Assembly: GCA_022385805.1 (NCBI GenBank)
Contig: MU277689.1
Location: 248,001 to 312,000 of the forward strand
Length of the DNA stretch: 64,000 nucleotides
From: Pilatotrama ljubarskyi
Lineage: Eukaryota; Basidiomycota; Agaricomycetes; Polyporales; Polyporaceae
Direction of reading: 5' to 3'
Shown: in pieces, positions 39,085-49,988 of the stretch
How the letters are laid out: every line of letters begins with the position of its first letter
Numbering within the stretch: position 1 is the first letter of the stretch
The notes under the pieces: generated by a model
What the model saw: the letters and a program-made list of their open reading frames with translations, nothing else
Told to the model about the DNA's origin: nothing
The model's database searches: none
Position numbers and translations under genes: made by a program

Positions 39085-39646
39085 CTTCTCCATAACAACA
39101 TTCTTGCACGCTGTACAACCGTATCTTACATCATATAGCCGCGTCACTGGCAATTGTAGCTGTATCGACACCGCAATCATCCCTGCATGCCTCACCTGCC
39201 TGCCAGGCCCTGCCTGTTATTTCTCGCAAAGACGGTTGTTGGTCCCCGGCTAGGGATGATCCTGGTTCTATTGTCTTTCTGTCCTCGCTGTCCTCGGTCC
39301 CTGCGCCAATTTCGCTCGTCCCTGCTGTATGTTCTTGTCCGGTGCATCCCCATGGTTGCCGCTCGTTCACTTCTTCCTGTTCTTGAAGCTAGCAACGGCA
39401 AGCATTGAGGCTATGCCTGTTATGCATCTGGCTCTGGTGTGTTTCTCGCGAGCCTTGCTATCGGTCCTCCTTTGCTCCTCGGTCGTCAATGGCAGCGACA
39501 TTTCGAGCTTTCTTTGTATGCGGCCAGAATGGATACCGCGGCGTCGGTTCTTGGCGCTCCTCGTCTACGCTCATAAAAATCGTCCATTGTGAACGGCAGT
39601 GGTCTTCAGTGCCTCCTCGTCATCTCATACCCCTACACTATCAACC
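39085..39646. other. Intergenic
   Basis: RPC31 3' UTR and the promoter of the following F-box-like gene. Open frames on both strands are short. No gene is seen. Confidence 0.4.
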
Positions 39647-41552
39647 ATGTCGGCTTCACACACAGTTTCTCGACTCCAAATCTCCGCCGAAGGCATTGAC
39701 AAGGACCTGGAGTTCCTCTACAGTCAGGAAGAGTAAGTCCTGCCGCCAGGCTGAATCGCAGTATGCTGGATGGTGCTCATGGGAGTGAACAAGTGACGAA
39801 TATGACCCGACCGACCCCGATCAAGAGCGCAAGTACTTTTCGATGTGCGAAGGGATCGAGTAAGCGACATCCCACGCGATGTATACGACGCTGCTGCTGA
39901 TGATACACTCTGCGATAGTGTGCCTCCCAAGTGGCCGGAGAAAGCACCGCTTCCTACAATTCCCGACCTAATTGTCGAGGAACTAGAATGTATGCGTCGT
40001 CGGCAGGACCTGTCCGCACTCCAAGCTGTCAATCGAGAATGGTGCCACGCCGTCAGGAAGATGCGGTTCCGCACGCTCAAGCTGAGGCCCGAGGTCGATG
40101 TTCAGCGGCTTTGTGAAGTCTTCCGTGCCGAATCCCTGCTACCTTATGTCCATCACCTCGACATCTGTGCGTGGGCCCAGGATGCCGATGTCTCCCACGA
40201 CTGGCTCAATTCTCTGCTACCCCTGATACAACGGATTGGGGACAACGCCCATATCGACGTGCTCATCATAGCGTGTACCATCTGGAGTCGTCTCTCGAAG
40301 GAGCTTCGGACTTACTTGTTGACACGCTTGCCTCACATCCGCGCCTTGGACGTCTATTCGGTCGATTTCCGTAACTCTAACCAGTTCCTACGCTTTCTCA
40401 ATGCGTACCCCAACCTGCAATACGTGAGGATTAGCGACGCGTTCTTCTGGACTCATAACCAACTGCGCAAGCAAATATATCGCACGGAGCCCCTCCTTCT
40501 CACCGAACTGTATCTTGGTTGCGCTTACACCGGTCTCATCATGGACTGGCTCTTGGGTGAGCGCACCGTACTGGCCATCGAGGAGCTCACTGTTTCTGTA
40601 CGGGACATATACCGAGACGACGCAAGGCTGGCCCGCGTCGTCAAGAAGATTAGCCCGTGGCTGAAGAAATTCATCTATTACGAGTGTTCTGGGGTGGAAC
40701 CATGTGAAGGCGACGTCGTCCCTCGTGACGACCGCTTGGAGTGCACTTCTAGTACGTCCGCACTTCAGGCCGGAGGGTGTGACGTCTGAGCGACTGACGT
40801 GTCCGTCCACAGGTCCGGGAACAGAGCCTTGGGATCATTCGTCTGGCTACGATTCTATGGATTGGATTGCGCATAACGACGAAGACCTCATCGCGGTGGA
40901 TATACCAGAGATCCCGAGCACTGCCGACTTGCCAGTGGCAATGGAACGAAGAATCTCCGTCTTCTGCGACCCTACTGCTCACACAAAGTGGTTCATGGAG
41001 GATGACGAAGGCCATAACCAAGTCATTGAACCTCGATACGGATTTCCCGCTTGGATGTGGAGCGATGACTACGGGTATGCCGCGTTCGCAGCGGAGCTCG
41101 ACAGGGCCATCCATACACCGATGCTCGAGGAGATCCGCGCGCGGATTCATTGGAAGAACAACTTCAGCCTTCTCACCTTGAAGATGATGTGCAGCATGAC
41201 GTATCCCCGCCGCAGCTTCCATACCTTCCACCTCGCCATCTACTTCGAGAACGAGGATGTCTTCGACCGTGCACCGTGGCCCGAGATTGACCGTTTGCTC
41301 TCCGAGAAGATGCTAGCTCTTCCATACGAATACTCGGATGACGGGCCGAACTTCGGGGTATCCTTCGCTTTGCGAGTAGCTACACGCGGATGGGATGTTC
41401 GGTCGAGGCAGTTGCGGAGACTCAAGCTGCAAGAGGTCAAACACCGGATGCCGGAGACCTCGCGGGGAGGGCATCTGGAGCTGGCCATTGCGAAGTGGTT
41501 CCGCGGGAACCCTCAGCCAGGTATCAGTCCCGAAAATCTTTTCATCTCCTAA
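39647..41552 (+). CDS. F-box-like protein
   Basis: Exons 39647-39732, 39794-39859, 39919-40751 and 40813-41552 sum to 1725 nt, 574 residues. An acidic N-terminus (LEFLYSQEED, EYDPTDPDQERKY) precedes an F-box-like stretch: LPTIPDLIVEELECMRR, DLSALQAVNREWCHAVRKMR and FRTLKL. LRR-like segments follow (LPHIRALDVYSVDF, PNLQYVRISDAF, LTELYLGCAY). The last exon has a Trp/Tyr-rich region without identified domain. It is likely an SCF adaptor by family analogy, with unknown target. It is not a close relative of the 34.2 kb gene. The terminal exon joins cleanly, so earlier termination at 40789 is read as unspliced sequence. Confidence 0.78.
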
Positions 41553-41819
41553 TCACTTGGATGTGCAGGGTAGCTATGCCTATCAGATTTATCAGAAGTT
41601 CTCCTTGACTGCAACGGGAGCAATGTGGGTCCACGGGCGCTTGACCTCCCGTGCCCTTCCTGCCATCTCCCTCAGGACAGTTGTTGTGTTTTGTTTGGTT
41701 GTAGTTCGTTTTCAGGCCTCAGTCGATCCAATCGCATCTTGCCTCTCTACCACCACGACGCACGCGTGCCTTGAGGGCCGCTCACACTATACATCCATAT
41801 CCTTCGCGACTATCCTGAT

Positions 41820-42767
41820 ATGCTTGCTCTCTCACTCATTCCATTCCTCATGGCGGTGCCGGTCACTGTCAAGGCCTGCGAGGGTGACTGCATTGTCGGT
41901 ATTACGAATGCATTCATCGGCAACTACACCGATCCTATCCATACAGTCATGACCAGCATAGTACGCGTCGATATCTGTGACTATGTGCTGCTGACGTCAA
42001 CGTCGCCTTGATAGGCTCAGCAAATCTCGGATATGCTTCCCGGTCATCCAGGCGTCGAGACCGCCATGCGCTACGTCCAGCCCCTTCTTTCAACGTATCA
42101 ACAGCGGGCGTACCACGGCATGGAAAATGCGATCTTCCCTAGCTACTTCCACGGAAAATGCTTGGACTCACAAGGCGTCGAGCCGGACGGCTGTCCCAAC
42201 CCGGATTGTCCCATCGTCTGCGGGACCCCAGGGTCGCTCGTCCACTTCTACCCGAAGCTCCGGTTCATGGCCTATAATCAGACCTACCACCTCCTCCAGG
42301 AACTAGCTACACCAGGCACGGACACGTACAAGCAGGTAGAGCAGGCCGTCATGGACGCTGCTGCTTCTAGCCCTGGCGACCGTCGCCGAGGCTACAGCAG
42401 GATCTACTCTCGCGAGCTCACAGACGCAGTCAATGTCGCTCACAACAATAAGCACTCCGATTCGACGGCTGGCTCTGGCTCTGGCTCTGGCTCTGGTTCT
42501 CCTTCTGGTCCCGCTTCTAGTCCTGGTCTAAAATCCCTTCCAAGCTCCCGTCCGGAACATGTTTCGAAGGCTTCCTCGTCCAAGACGCTGGTTCCCGTCT
42601 TCCTCAAGCGCGCTCAGGACGTCCAAGCAGGACTGAGAAGTATCATGGCCCAGATCCATGGCCTCCTTGGCGACGCTTGCGGAGCAAACGGGGTCGAGGA
42701 GACGAACGGACTACCCAAATGTAACTGGGAAGCGGAGATGAAGGCGTATATCCTGTCGTTCCCTTAA
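41820..42767 (+). CDS. Secreted Cys-containing protein of unknown function
   Basis: Exons 41820-41960 and 42015-42767 sum to 894 nt, 297 residues. The signal peptide MLALSLIPFLMAVPVTVKA leads into CEGDC. The mature part has about eight cysteines (CEGDC, GKC, DGCPNPDCPIVC, GDAC, PKC), consistent with four disulfides. The middle carries a Gly-Ser repeat (SGSGSGSGSP) and a Ser/Pro-rich linker, then an Ala/Leu helix with QVQAGLRSIM-like character and a Trp near the end. N-glycosylation sites NYT and NQT are visible. I recognise no catalytic domain; similar proteins of unknown function occur in basidiomycetes. It could be a wall or extracellular protein. Confidence 0.78.
42468..42497 (+). repeat. 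GGCTCT hexanucleotide repeat in coding sequence
   Basis: About five tandem GGCTCT units encoding the Gly-Ser linker of the secreted protein. Length variation here would change the linker without a frameshift. Confidence 0.75.
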
Positions 42768-43056
42768 TGTTGTAGCAGCGCGAATTAGCATCGCCGAGTA
42801 TCCCCTCTAGGCTGTATGACCCAGTTGCTGAATCAGGCGTGGACTATGCGGAGTGAACCGTAATCTTGACATGGAATACAGACCTCAGACAGTAGCCCAA
42901 CTACAACATCGATTAGTCTACGGATACAGTATTAGTACAATCGGCATAGGCCGTTTGAGTCGTGACACGATGGCGCATAGCAAGAAAGCCCCATGGTGCA
43001 TCGTGGCAGATCGTAGGAGACGTCTCTCGTGCAAGGGCGTGTAGATCGAAGCGAGC

Positions 43057-45568
43057 TCATCCGGACATGTGCAGTAATGACACTTTCAAGGGTAGTTCTG
43101 GCCTCTTGCCATCGACACCCACCGTTGGGAAGCGGATGCCAGAGATGTTCCATGCGATCGGCTTGTCCGAGAGCTCGAAGACGAAGTTGGACAGCAGCAA
43201 CGATAGGACCACCTCTATGGATCCGATCAATTTAGCGGAAATTATGCAGAAGGAGGCGCGGATCAACGCACTCATCTCGAGTTGAGAGAATTTGAATCCG
43301 CTGATTACGCCGCACGCCGTCAGTACTTCGCCCGCGTCTCACTAACTGCGACGTACATGCATGCTCTACCGCCGCCGATGAATGTCATCCTGAGCGCGAG
43401 CGATCAGCATTCGCTTCCGCCACCTCGAGGTCAGGACGAAGCCACGGAGGCTCACAGGTTCGAGTATACACCCGGGATGTGCGCTTCTGTGACGGCCTCA
43501 GGCAGCGGCGCGAGCCAGCGTTCGGGCTTCCATTCCCAGGCATCGTCACCCCAGATCTTCTTGTTCATGTTCGAGCCCATGATGCCAACATGCACGACCG
43601 TATCCTTGGGCACTGGGATCTCGCTCATGAGCGAGCCGTCGACCCCGCGGATAGGCTCCGAAAGGGGAAGGATCATGTCTCGCTGCGCCCTGTGTGCGGA
43701 AAGCGAGATTAGCGTATGTCCATGCGGAAGCGAGGGGCTCCAGCGCCATGCTCGGCTGTCATGACTTACTCTCGGAAGATGAACGTAGCTGGAGGGTGCC
43801 TGTTCCAGAACACGGAGATCAGCAATCGTGAGGGTGGACTTCAACACGTGGGCTTGGGAGATCCGCACTCACACACGCAGTGTCTCGCGGCAGACCGCGT
43901 CCAGGTATGGAAGCGAAACGAGCTCGTCGTAAGAGATGTCATGGTCGCCCTGGCGCGCTTCGATGATCTCGGCTCGGAGTTTCTCTTGCACGTCGGGTCG
44001 CTGCGCGAGGATGTGGAGAATCTGCGATAGCATGTTGGAGGTCGTGTCCATTGCGGCAAAGGTCATCGTCCTAGTCGACAGGTGCCGTCAGCGCGCGCGA
44101 TCCAGAAGCCTGTCCGAGTTGGGAGGGTCAGATTCTTACACCATCTGTCCAACGAGCTCCTCCTCGGACAGCCTGTCTTCCACGGCGGCTTGCGTGTTCG
44201 CTTTCACTATTCGGAGAGCCTCGAGTGAGCCAAATCGCGCGCGACACTCGAGTCATGCACATACAAAGAATGCTCATCAGATCTTTGCCCTCGCCAACTT
44301 GGTGGATGAGCGCCTGGTCGCCTTTCTCGAGGCGCGCCTTCTTCTCGCGATAGATCTCCGTCGCCCGCCGATGCATGATATCGACGACGTGTTGCAGCTT
44401 GTGCAAGCGCTCCATCGGGATCCACTGCATAACCTTCCGCCGGAACGCTGGGGTCCCGATGTGGACCAGGTACGGCAGTGTCCATCGGAACACTGATAGG
44501 TCGTAGAGCGCCGGACTGATTGTGAGTGTCAGCGCCTCCGTTAGCGAGAAACGGCGGACTGGGTTGATGGCGGGCATGGAGAAAAAGGCACTCACACGTA
44601 GGCTTTGATGGCTTCCGCGTACACGTCTGGCGTGACGTCTTCCTCGAGGGGATCGAACGAGTACCCGAGCCCAGCTTGCCCTATGAGCTCGAGCGCAATA
44701 CGGCCCATCCAGTTAAGCATGTCTACTTCTGCCGGGGCAGCGCGGACACGTTCCTCGATCGCGGTTCGGAGCTGCAGGACAGAAGCGCGGATGCACGCCG
44801 AGGAAGCTCTCAGTAAGCGGCGAAGCGTAGGACGGATCCGGGGAGGTCGGAGCACGGACCTTGTGTCCGACGTCGTAGAACATCGGCATGATGTGGCGCA
44901 TGTGGTTTATCGAGAATATGGGGTTGAGCATGCGCCGCTGCTTGCGATGGTGGTCCCCTGCGCGAAACCTGCTGTTCGTTACGTGTACTTCGACGTGTAA
45001 GGCCAGGCATACCTAGCGTAGACAATAAGCCTGGACCGAGCGTCAGCAGATTGCTCCTGAGATAACATTAGAATAAGGCACGGGAACAAACTGAGAACGT
45101 AAGGGCTCACTTGATGAACCAGTCGGGCTGCTCGTACGAGTACTGGTCTTTGACGACGATACTATGCATCGCTCTTGGGTCGAACACATACAAGATCTTG
45201 CGCTACCGAGTAACGAATGAGGTCGCTTGTCGCTCAGTACGGCTCCGCAACGACATACACCATACGCGCCGTGAAGCTTGACGACAGGGCCATAGTTCTC
45301 TATGAGATCGCGATAGAAGGGCATGCCTTGTTTGTCGAACATCTGGGGTAGATTGCCTGAAGGTACAGTGGATGAGTGCCCGGAGAGCGGACAGATACAC
45401 AGATGTGGCGCAAGAGATAGAGGACGGGTACGCACCGGTCATCCATGATGGAGACGGCGGCCCTGGGATGTTGTCGAGAGGATTCTTGACAAACGTCTGT
45501 CGGAAGTATCTCCAGAGGGTGTATGTTACCGCACAGATGAGGGCACTTTGGAGTAGTATGGTGAACAT
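43057..45568 (-). CDS. Cytochrome P450 A (microsomal, possibly CYP5150-like)
   Basis: Membrane-bound haem monooxygenase with a many-exon structure. The N-terminal anchor MFTILLQSALICAVTYTLW is followed by the proline hinge NIPGPPSPSW. Landmarks: GDHHRKQRRMLNPIFS (helix C), I-helix FAAMDTTSN, K-helix ExxR in DAVCRETLRV, PERF-type WKPERWL, and the haem loop FIGGGRACIGFKFSQLEM with the axial cysteine split by an intron. The terminal exon gives VVLSLLLSNFVFELSDK. The stop at 43057 and start at 45568 frame about 520 residues. Exon boundaries match those of the P450 at 55.3-57.8 kb, including the haem-loop and LEM|KVVL junctions, so the two are paralogues. The substrate is not predictable. Subfamily is a guess. 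Confidence 0.9.
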
Positions 45569-47962
45569 GTATCCGGACGCGACTGCAGACGTTGACAGTG
45601 AGGGAACGAAGGAGGAGAGATGGAGTTGCGTCGCGCAGAAAGTTGCTGTTAAATGAAGCCTTTCGGGGCGTGGCGAGTGCTGTGCGGTAGGTATCTAATG
45701 ATATGTCCTCGGAGATGGGGGAGATGGGTGACGGTCGAGAACGGTACGACTAAGCACTCTCGGGCTACCGCCTGCAACTCGGAGAGCGAGTTGGCGGGGT
45801 GAGGTGATCAGCGGGGTCTTGGATACTAGGGCTTGGTCATACGTGCGGCGTCACCCGTGCCCTCACAAATGATTCTTTAAGCGTGGAACTTCCGAAACTA
45901 GGCGAGCGCATCCACCACGTCCGTGTCTGGGAACGGATGCCTGCGTGTCTGGGCGCGCTCCGAACACAATACGGGAAGGGCGTTGTCCACCGCAGCCCGA
46001 ACCATAGAACGTGGAGACACGGTGCCGGCAGCCATCGCGCTGAGGCCGCCCCAGCGGGCTTAGAAGGGGCATAAGATCCTGCAACGGCAGGACCGATACG
46101 AAGGGCTTCGTGCGGGCCGGACAGGGTTTGCGTCTGCGCTCCGGAGCGAGCCCCACAGGTTGTCATGCCGTCTTCCATGCAGCATGGGAAGGCATGGGGC
46201 GGCGCCTCCCGGCATCCTGGAAGAGGCGGGGATGGCGACGGTTGCAAGGCCGACTTTGACCCAGTCTCGAGAGGCATGCGGCCCGCAGGACGGTGCCCGC
46301 AGACTGAACCGGGCAGCTGCATATCAGAAGTCGACCGTGGAACAAGGCAATGCCTGACACGATGTGCGAGTGTACGAGTTTATCCCGCGAAGGTAAGCTC
46401 GAGTGGATTCTTGGGAAGCGGCGGTTGGGCGCGAGGCGATACACCCTCTGGTCCGAGGAGTTTCGGACTCGCCAGCGGAGCCTGTGACCGCGGACTTGAC
46501 AGTACCCCTCCGTGGACCAGGAGTGTGATCTTCCACAACAAAAATGATGCGACCAGCGGACGTAGTAGCCTGAAAGCATATAGGCGAGTCTGGACATTGC
46601 GCCCAACGATCTGGGCACGAGATGCTGCACAATCTCGTTGGCGGCGTTGAGTAGACAGATTAGGACTCTGGCGCTTGTATTGCCGCCGTGCCTGACAATA
46701 TGGGCGTCTCCCATGGGTGTGCTGCTAACCTCCGTCATGGCGGACGGCACATTGTCAAAGCTCCGATGCCAGAGAAGGTCGCCGCGCAAGGATCGACTAG
46801 AGAAAACGCACTAAAGCGGTGCTGCGTACCTACAAGGCCCAACCAAAACCGATGTCTTCTTCCCCGATTTTCTAGTCTTCCACTCCACCTTCCAGTCTCC
46901 GGCATCCGGGGGAGGGCGAGTTCCTTCAGCGGTGCACCAGCGCGGCCTCGCTGACATCTGCTGACTGAAATGCATCTGGCGCATGCACGTAACGTGGGGA
47001 TACGTGCTTCAAGTCGGCACAACCTAGCTTGAAACAGTCAGGCGTTGTCTGGACAGCGTCTTGAGCAGCTATCTACAATCCAAGCCGGGCATAGCGCAGC
47101 GCTCAGTGTTGACCTCACCGGGCACGTTATTGCCGCTTCGGATGGACCTTTGCTGGACCAGAATGATAGGGTGGCACAGACAGTGCCGGAGAGAGGAGTC
47201 CTGCGGATAGGGTGTGACACGGCGGCCAGTCGAGTATTAGTCGATACGTCGCGATCGAGCTTAACGGAGAGACAGCTGACAGATATTGGTGCAATCCTTT
47301 ACGCGAGTATGAATAAAAAGCTCAGCAAGGAGCTACGGGCGCATATATCAAACGTACAAGCAATGGCGGACGGCGCTGTTTGAGCAGTCTTGACGTCACC
47401 GAACCCGACCCGAAGGCGTTTCGCCTTGTCCCCGCTTCAGGCGGGAGACAACTTCAGATACATGCGCGCTCGTGTTGTCGGCCGTGGTGAGCCAAACGGC
47501 CCAAAAGTGGTCTGTGGGGACGAGGGGGATATGCAGACTGTATCGAGCTGGTTAACAACAATCCCACGTTAGTCGCTGGCCTGGTGCCCAAGACGGTACC
47601 CTCGGCTAGTCACGAAGACCGTGATGCTCACTAGAAGCCTCTGGTACAGCCGCGTAACAGCCGATGATCATGGTGCAAGCTCAAGTTTCGCCCGGCCGTC
47701 TACCGTTGCATAGGAAGAGAGGGACAGCCGAGCTTCACAAAACGCGCAAACGCGTCGGATAACGCGTTGGCAATATCACGTGCTGCGAGGTTTGGTGAGA
47801 CGGCCTAAATAGGCAACTGCCGTAGTTCGCTGCTGGCAGACGTGACTATGCCGCCGGGTCCGACGGCGGCAGCCCAGCTCATCCCACCGCGAGCTAACCA
47901 TTCGGATATCAAACCAACAAAAAAGCATAGTAATACAAGTCACCTCGACCGGTAACCCAGAT
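45569..47962. other. Gene-poor stretch, about 2.4 kb
   Basis: It holds the P450 A promoter and the SDR 3' region. Long open frames (minus 46163-46789, plus 46165-46650) overlap each other on opposite strands and are Cys/Arg/Trp-rich, as random GC-rich sequence gives. A protein-like plus frame at 47045-47383 has no ATG at its head. No supportable gene. Confidence 0.4.
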
Positions 47963-49161
47963 TCAGTCCTTCGAGTCGACGTCGAGATCACATATAGCAT
48001 CCCTCCACTGATCCAGCACCTCCAACATCACACCCGTCTTCCTCCTGATCGCAGCGTCCGCCAGCTCTCCCATCGGCAAATAGAGTGGCCACGCCTTCCC
48101 GGCCGCCTTACCCTCCCCACGCACCACGTCCACAAGGAGCTCCATCGCCTTCACCGGATCGCCGCGGAAGTGCTCTGCGGCCCCAGCCATCCCCCGTTTC
48201 GCGTCCGCGAGCGTGTGGTCGTAGTCGGCGATGCGGTTGTCCTCGTACCACCCGCCGGGCTCGGACATGGAGGACGAGGTGCGGAAGCCGCCGGGTTCGA
48301 CGATGAGCGTGCGGATGCCGAATTGGGCGATCTCGGTGTTGAGGGCTTCGCCTAGGACTGGGAGCTCGCATATGTTAGAGACGGGTGTTTCTATCGTGAC
48401 GCTGAGAGACTTACCTCGCACTGCAACCTTGGACGAGACGTACGCTCCTGAAACGGTAACTTGTCAGTGATCCGCGTATCTCCCTCCGGCTAGGGAGGAG
48501 ACTTACCTGCACCCTGATTCCCGGTAGTCCCGTGAATTGTGTATACTCAAGGCGTGATATTCATGGTGTAGTGCTCACCGGTAGTTCGGGCGCCCAGCTG
48601 GATCGACTGCCGATCAGCACGACCGTGCCGCTCCTGCGCGCACGCATGTGCGGCAGCACTGCGTTGGTCATATCGAACAGGCCGAAGAAGTTCGTGTCGA
48701 ACTGTTGGCGCAGAATTTCCGACCTGTGAATGCCCCATTGCCCGAGTTCAGCCAACAAGACCTGCGCAGCACCGCAGACTTTCACGACGAGGGCCGCACG
48801 CACCCGCCTTCTTCCAGGACTGCTTTGCTGCCGAAGCCGGCGTTGTTAACCAGCACGTCGATGCGCCCGAAACAGCTGGCCGCCTCGTCGACCTTGGCTT
48901 TGATGCTGGGGAAGCCGTCTGTCACGTCGAGTTGCATGACACGAAGCTTCTCTGTCGGGGCGAATTCCTGCATCTTGTCAAGCGACCGAGCAGTCGCAAT
49001 AACGCAGTCGCCCCGGTTCAGTGCTGAGTGCACGAGCTGACGTCCAAACCCCCTCGACGTCCCTGAAAGAGAGAGCTGATGATGAGGCACAGCGCGTGCA
49101 GAAGTACGTATGACGACTTACCTGTTATGAGCCAGACTAGCTCTCGCTTCTCCTGGGACAT
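47963..49161 (-). CDS. Short-chain dehydrogenase/reductase (classical SDR)
   Basis: NAD(P)-dependent oxidoreductase, about 285 residues. Exons in coding order include 49161-49122, 49062-48804 and 48723-48579; two or more further exons run down to the stop at 47963. Cofactor motif TGTSRGFG (TGxxxGxG), DVTD, NNAG, the IGSRSSW serine strand and the catalytic YVSSK (YxxxK) are present. The C-terminal part contains TLIVEPGGFRT. Junctions at 48804/48723 and the VAVR|VLGEA intron are clean. The junction between the exon ending ELP (48579) and the next (GTTGNQG, about 48535) lacks a good AG acceptor, so the gene may be mis-spliced, use a non-canonical site or be slightly damaged. It lies between the P450 and GMC genes. 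Confidence 0.8.
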
Positions 49162-49988
49162 CGTAATGCAATTGACGAAGCGTGGGAGGGGCTCGGTGTG
49201 CAGCCGCAGTGGTGGAAGGCGGGCTGCGTGCTGCTGTAGTGGCCCTCAGGCTCGAGGGCCTTCAGTTTTATACCTCGTGATGATGGAATCGCTGAGCATA
49301 TAGTCTGACTGATCGGGCGGCAGTCTTGGAATCACGCTGGCCATACCGAGCCCGGTCGTCGATTCAGCTGCAGAAGCTGCACTGGAAAGTTGATGGGCAT
49401 GTCATTTTCGCATAATTGGGGACGTCCGATGAACCTTCAGTACACATGATACGGGCTAAAAGATTGCGAAGTCGAGCGAGAACCTCTTGCCCAAATGTGG
49501 TTGTAGAGCTAGGTGTTGTGAATGAGCTCACAGGCGGTTGGTCATGTGCATTGGTAAAGAGGTGACAACATACAGTATAGATACATAGGTTCTCGCTGTT
49601 GTGGTTGTGACGAAGCCACCGGCGCTTAGGTGAAGGGGACGTTTCTCATCTCCGAGCGGAGCGGAGGAGGCCGTACTGTAGCAGACGGTGACCTTGGCGT
49701 GCTGCCCCGTCTATACCACATCGCTTCAGGCCGACATCGAGCCCACACCATCTCCTCCAAACTACGGAGCGCTCCCGCACCGGCCTAGACAGCTTGCTCT
49801 CATCCTCCTAGTGGAATTCCGCACCATTCCGGCCATATTGGCATCTGCGACCTGAGGAGACTCATCGCAGCTCGGGAACGGTCGCCAGTTCTCCGCCGAC
49901 TTCAGGACTGCTTAGTGGAGGGTTGTGACTGAAGGAGATTGTTGTCGATTCACTGCGAGACTCGGCAGTCCTCATCTGCTCAGATAGA
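49162..49988. promoter_or_regulatory. Divergent intergenic SDR / CUE3
   Basis: 827 bp with both promoters and no gene seen. Confidence 0.4.

Noticed and set aside
40704..40860. Two separate genes ending at 40789 and starting at 40704
   Set aside because: A gtacgt...cacag intron (40752-40812) joins them in frame into one F-box-like gene.
46163..46789. 208-codon minus-strand open frame overlapping a 161-codon plus-strand frame
   Set aside because: Both are rich in Cys, Trp and Arg, have no domain, and no splice signals extend them.
47045..47383. 112-codon plus-strand frame with protein-like composition
   Set aside because: There is no ATG at its head, a stop lies just upstream and no exon joins it. 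It may be a gene fragment but cannot be supported.
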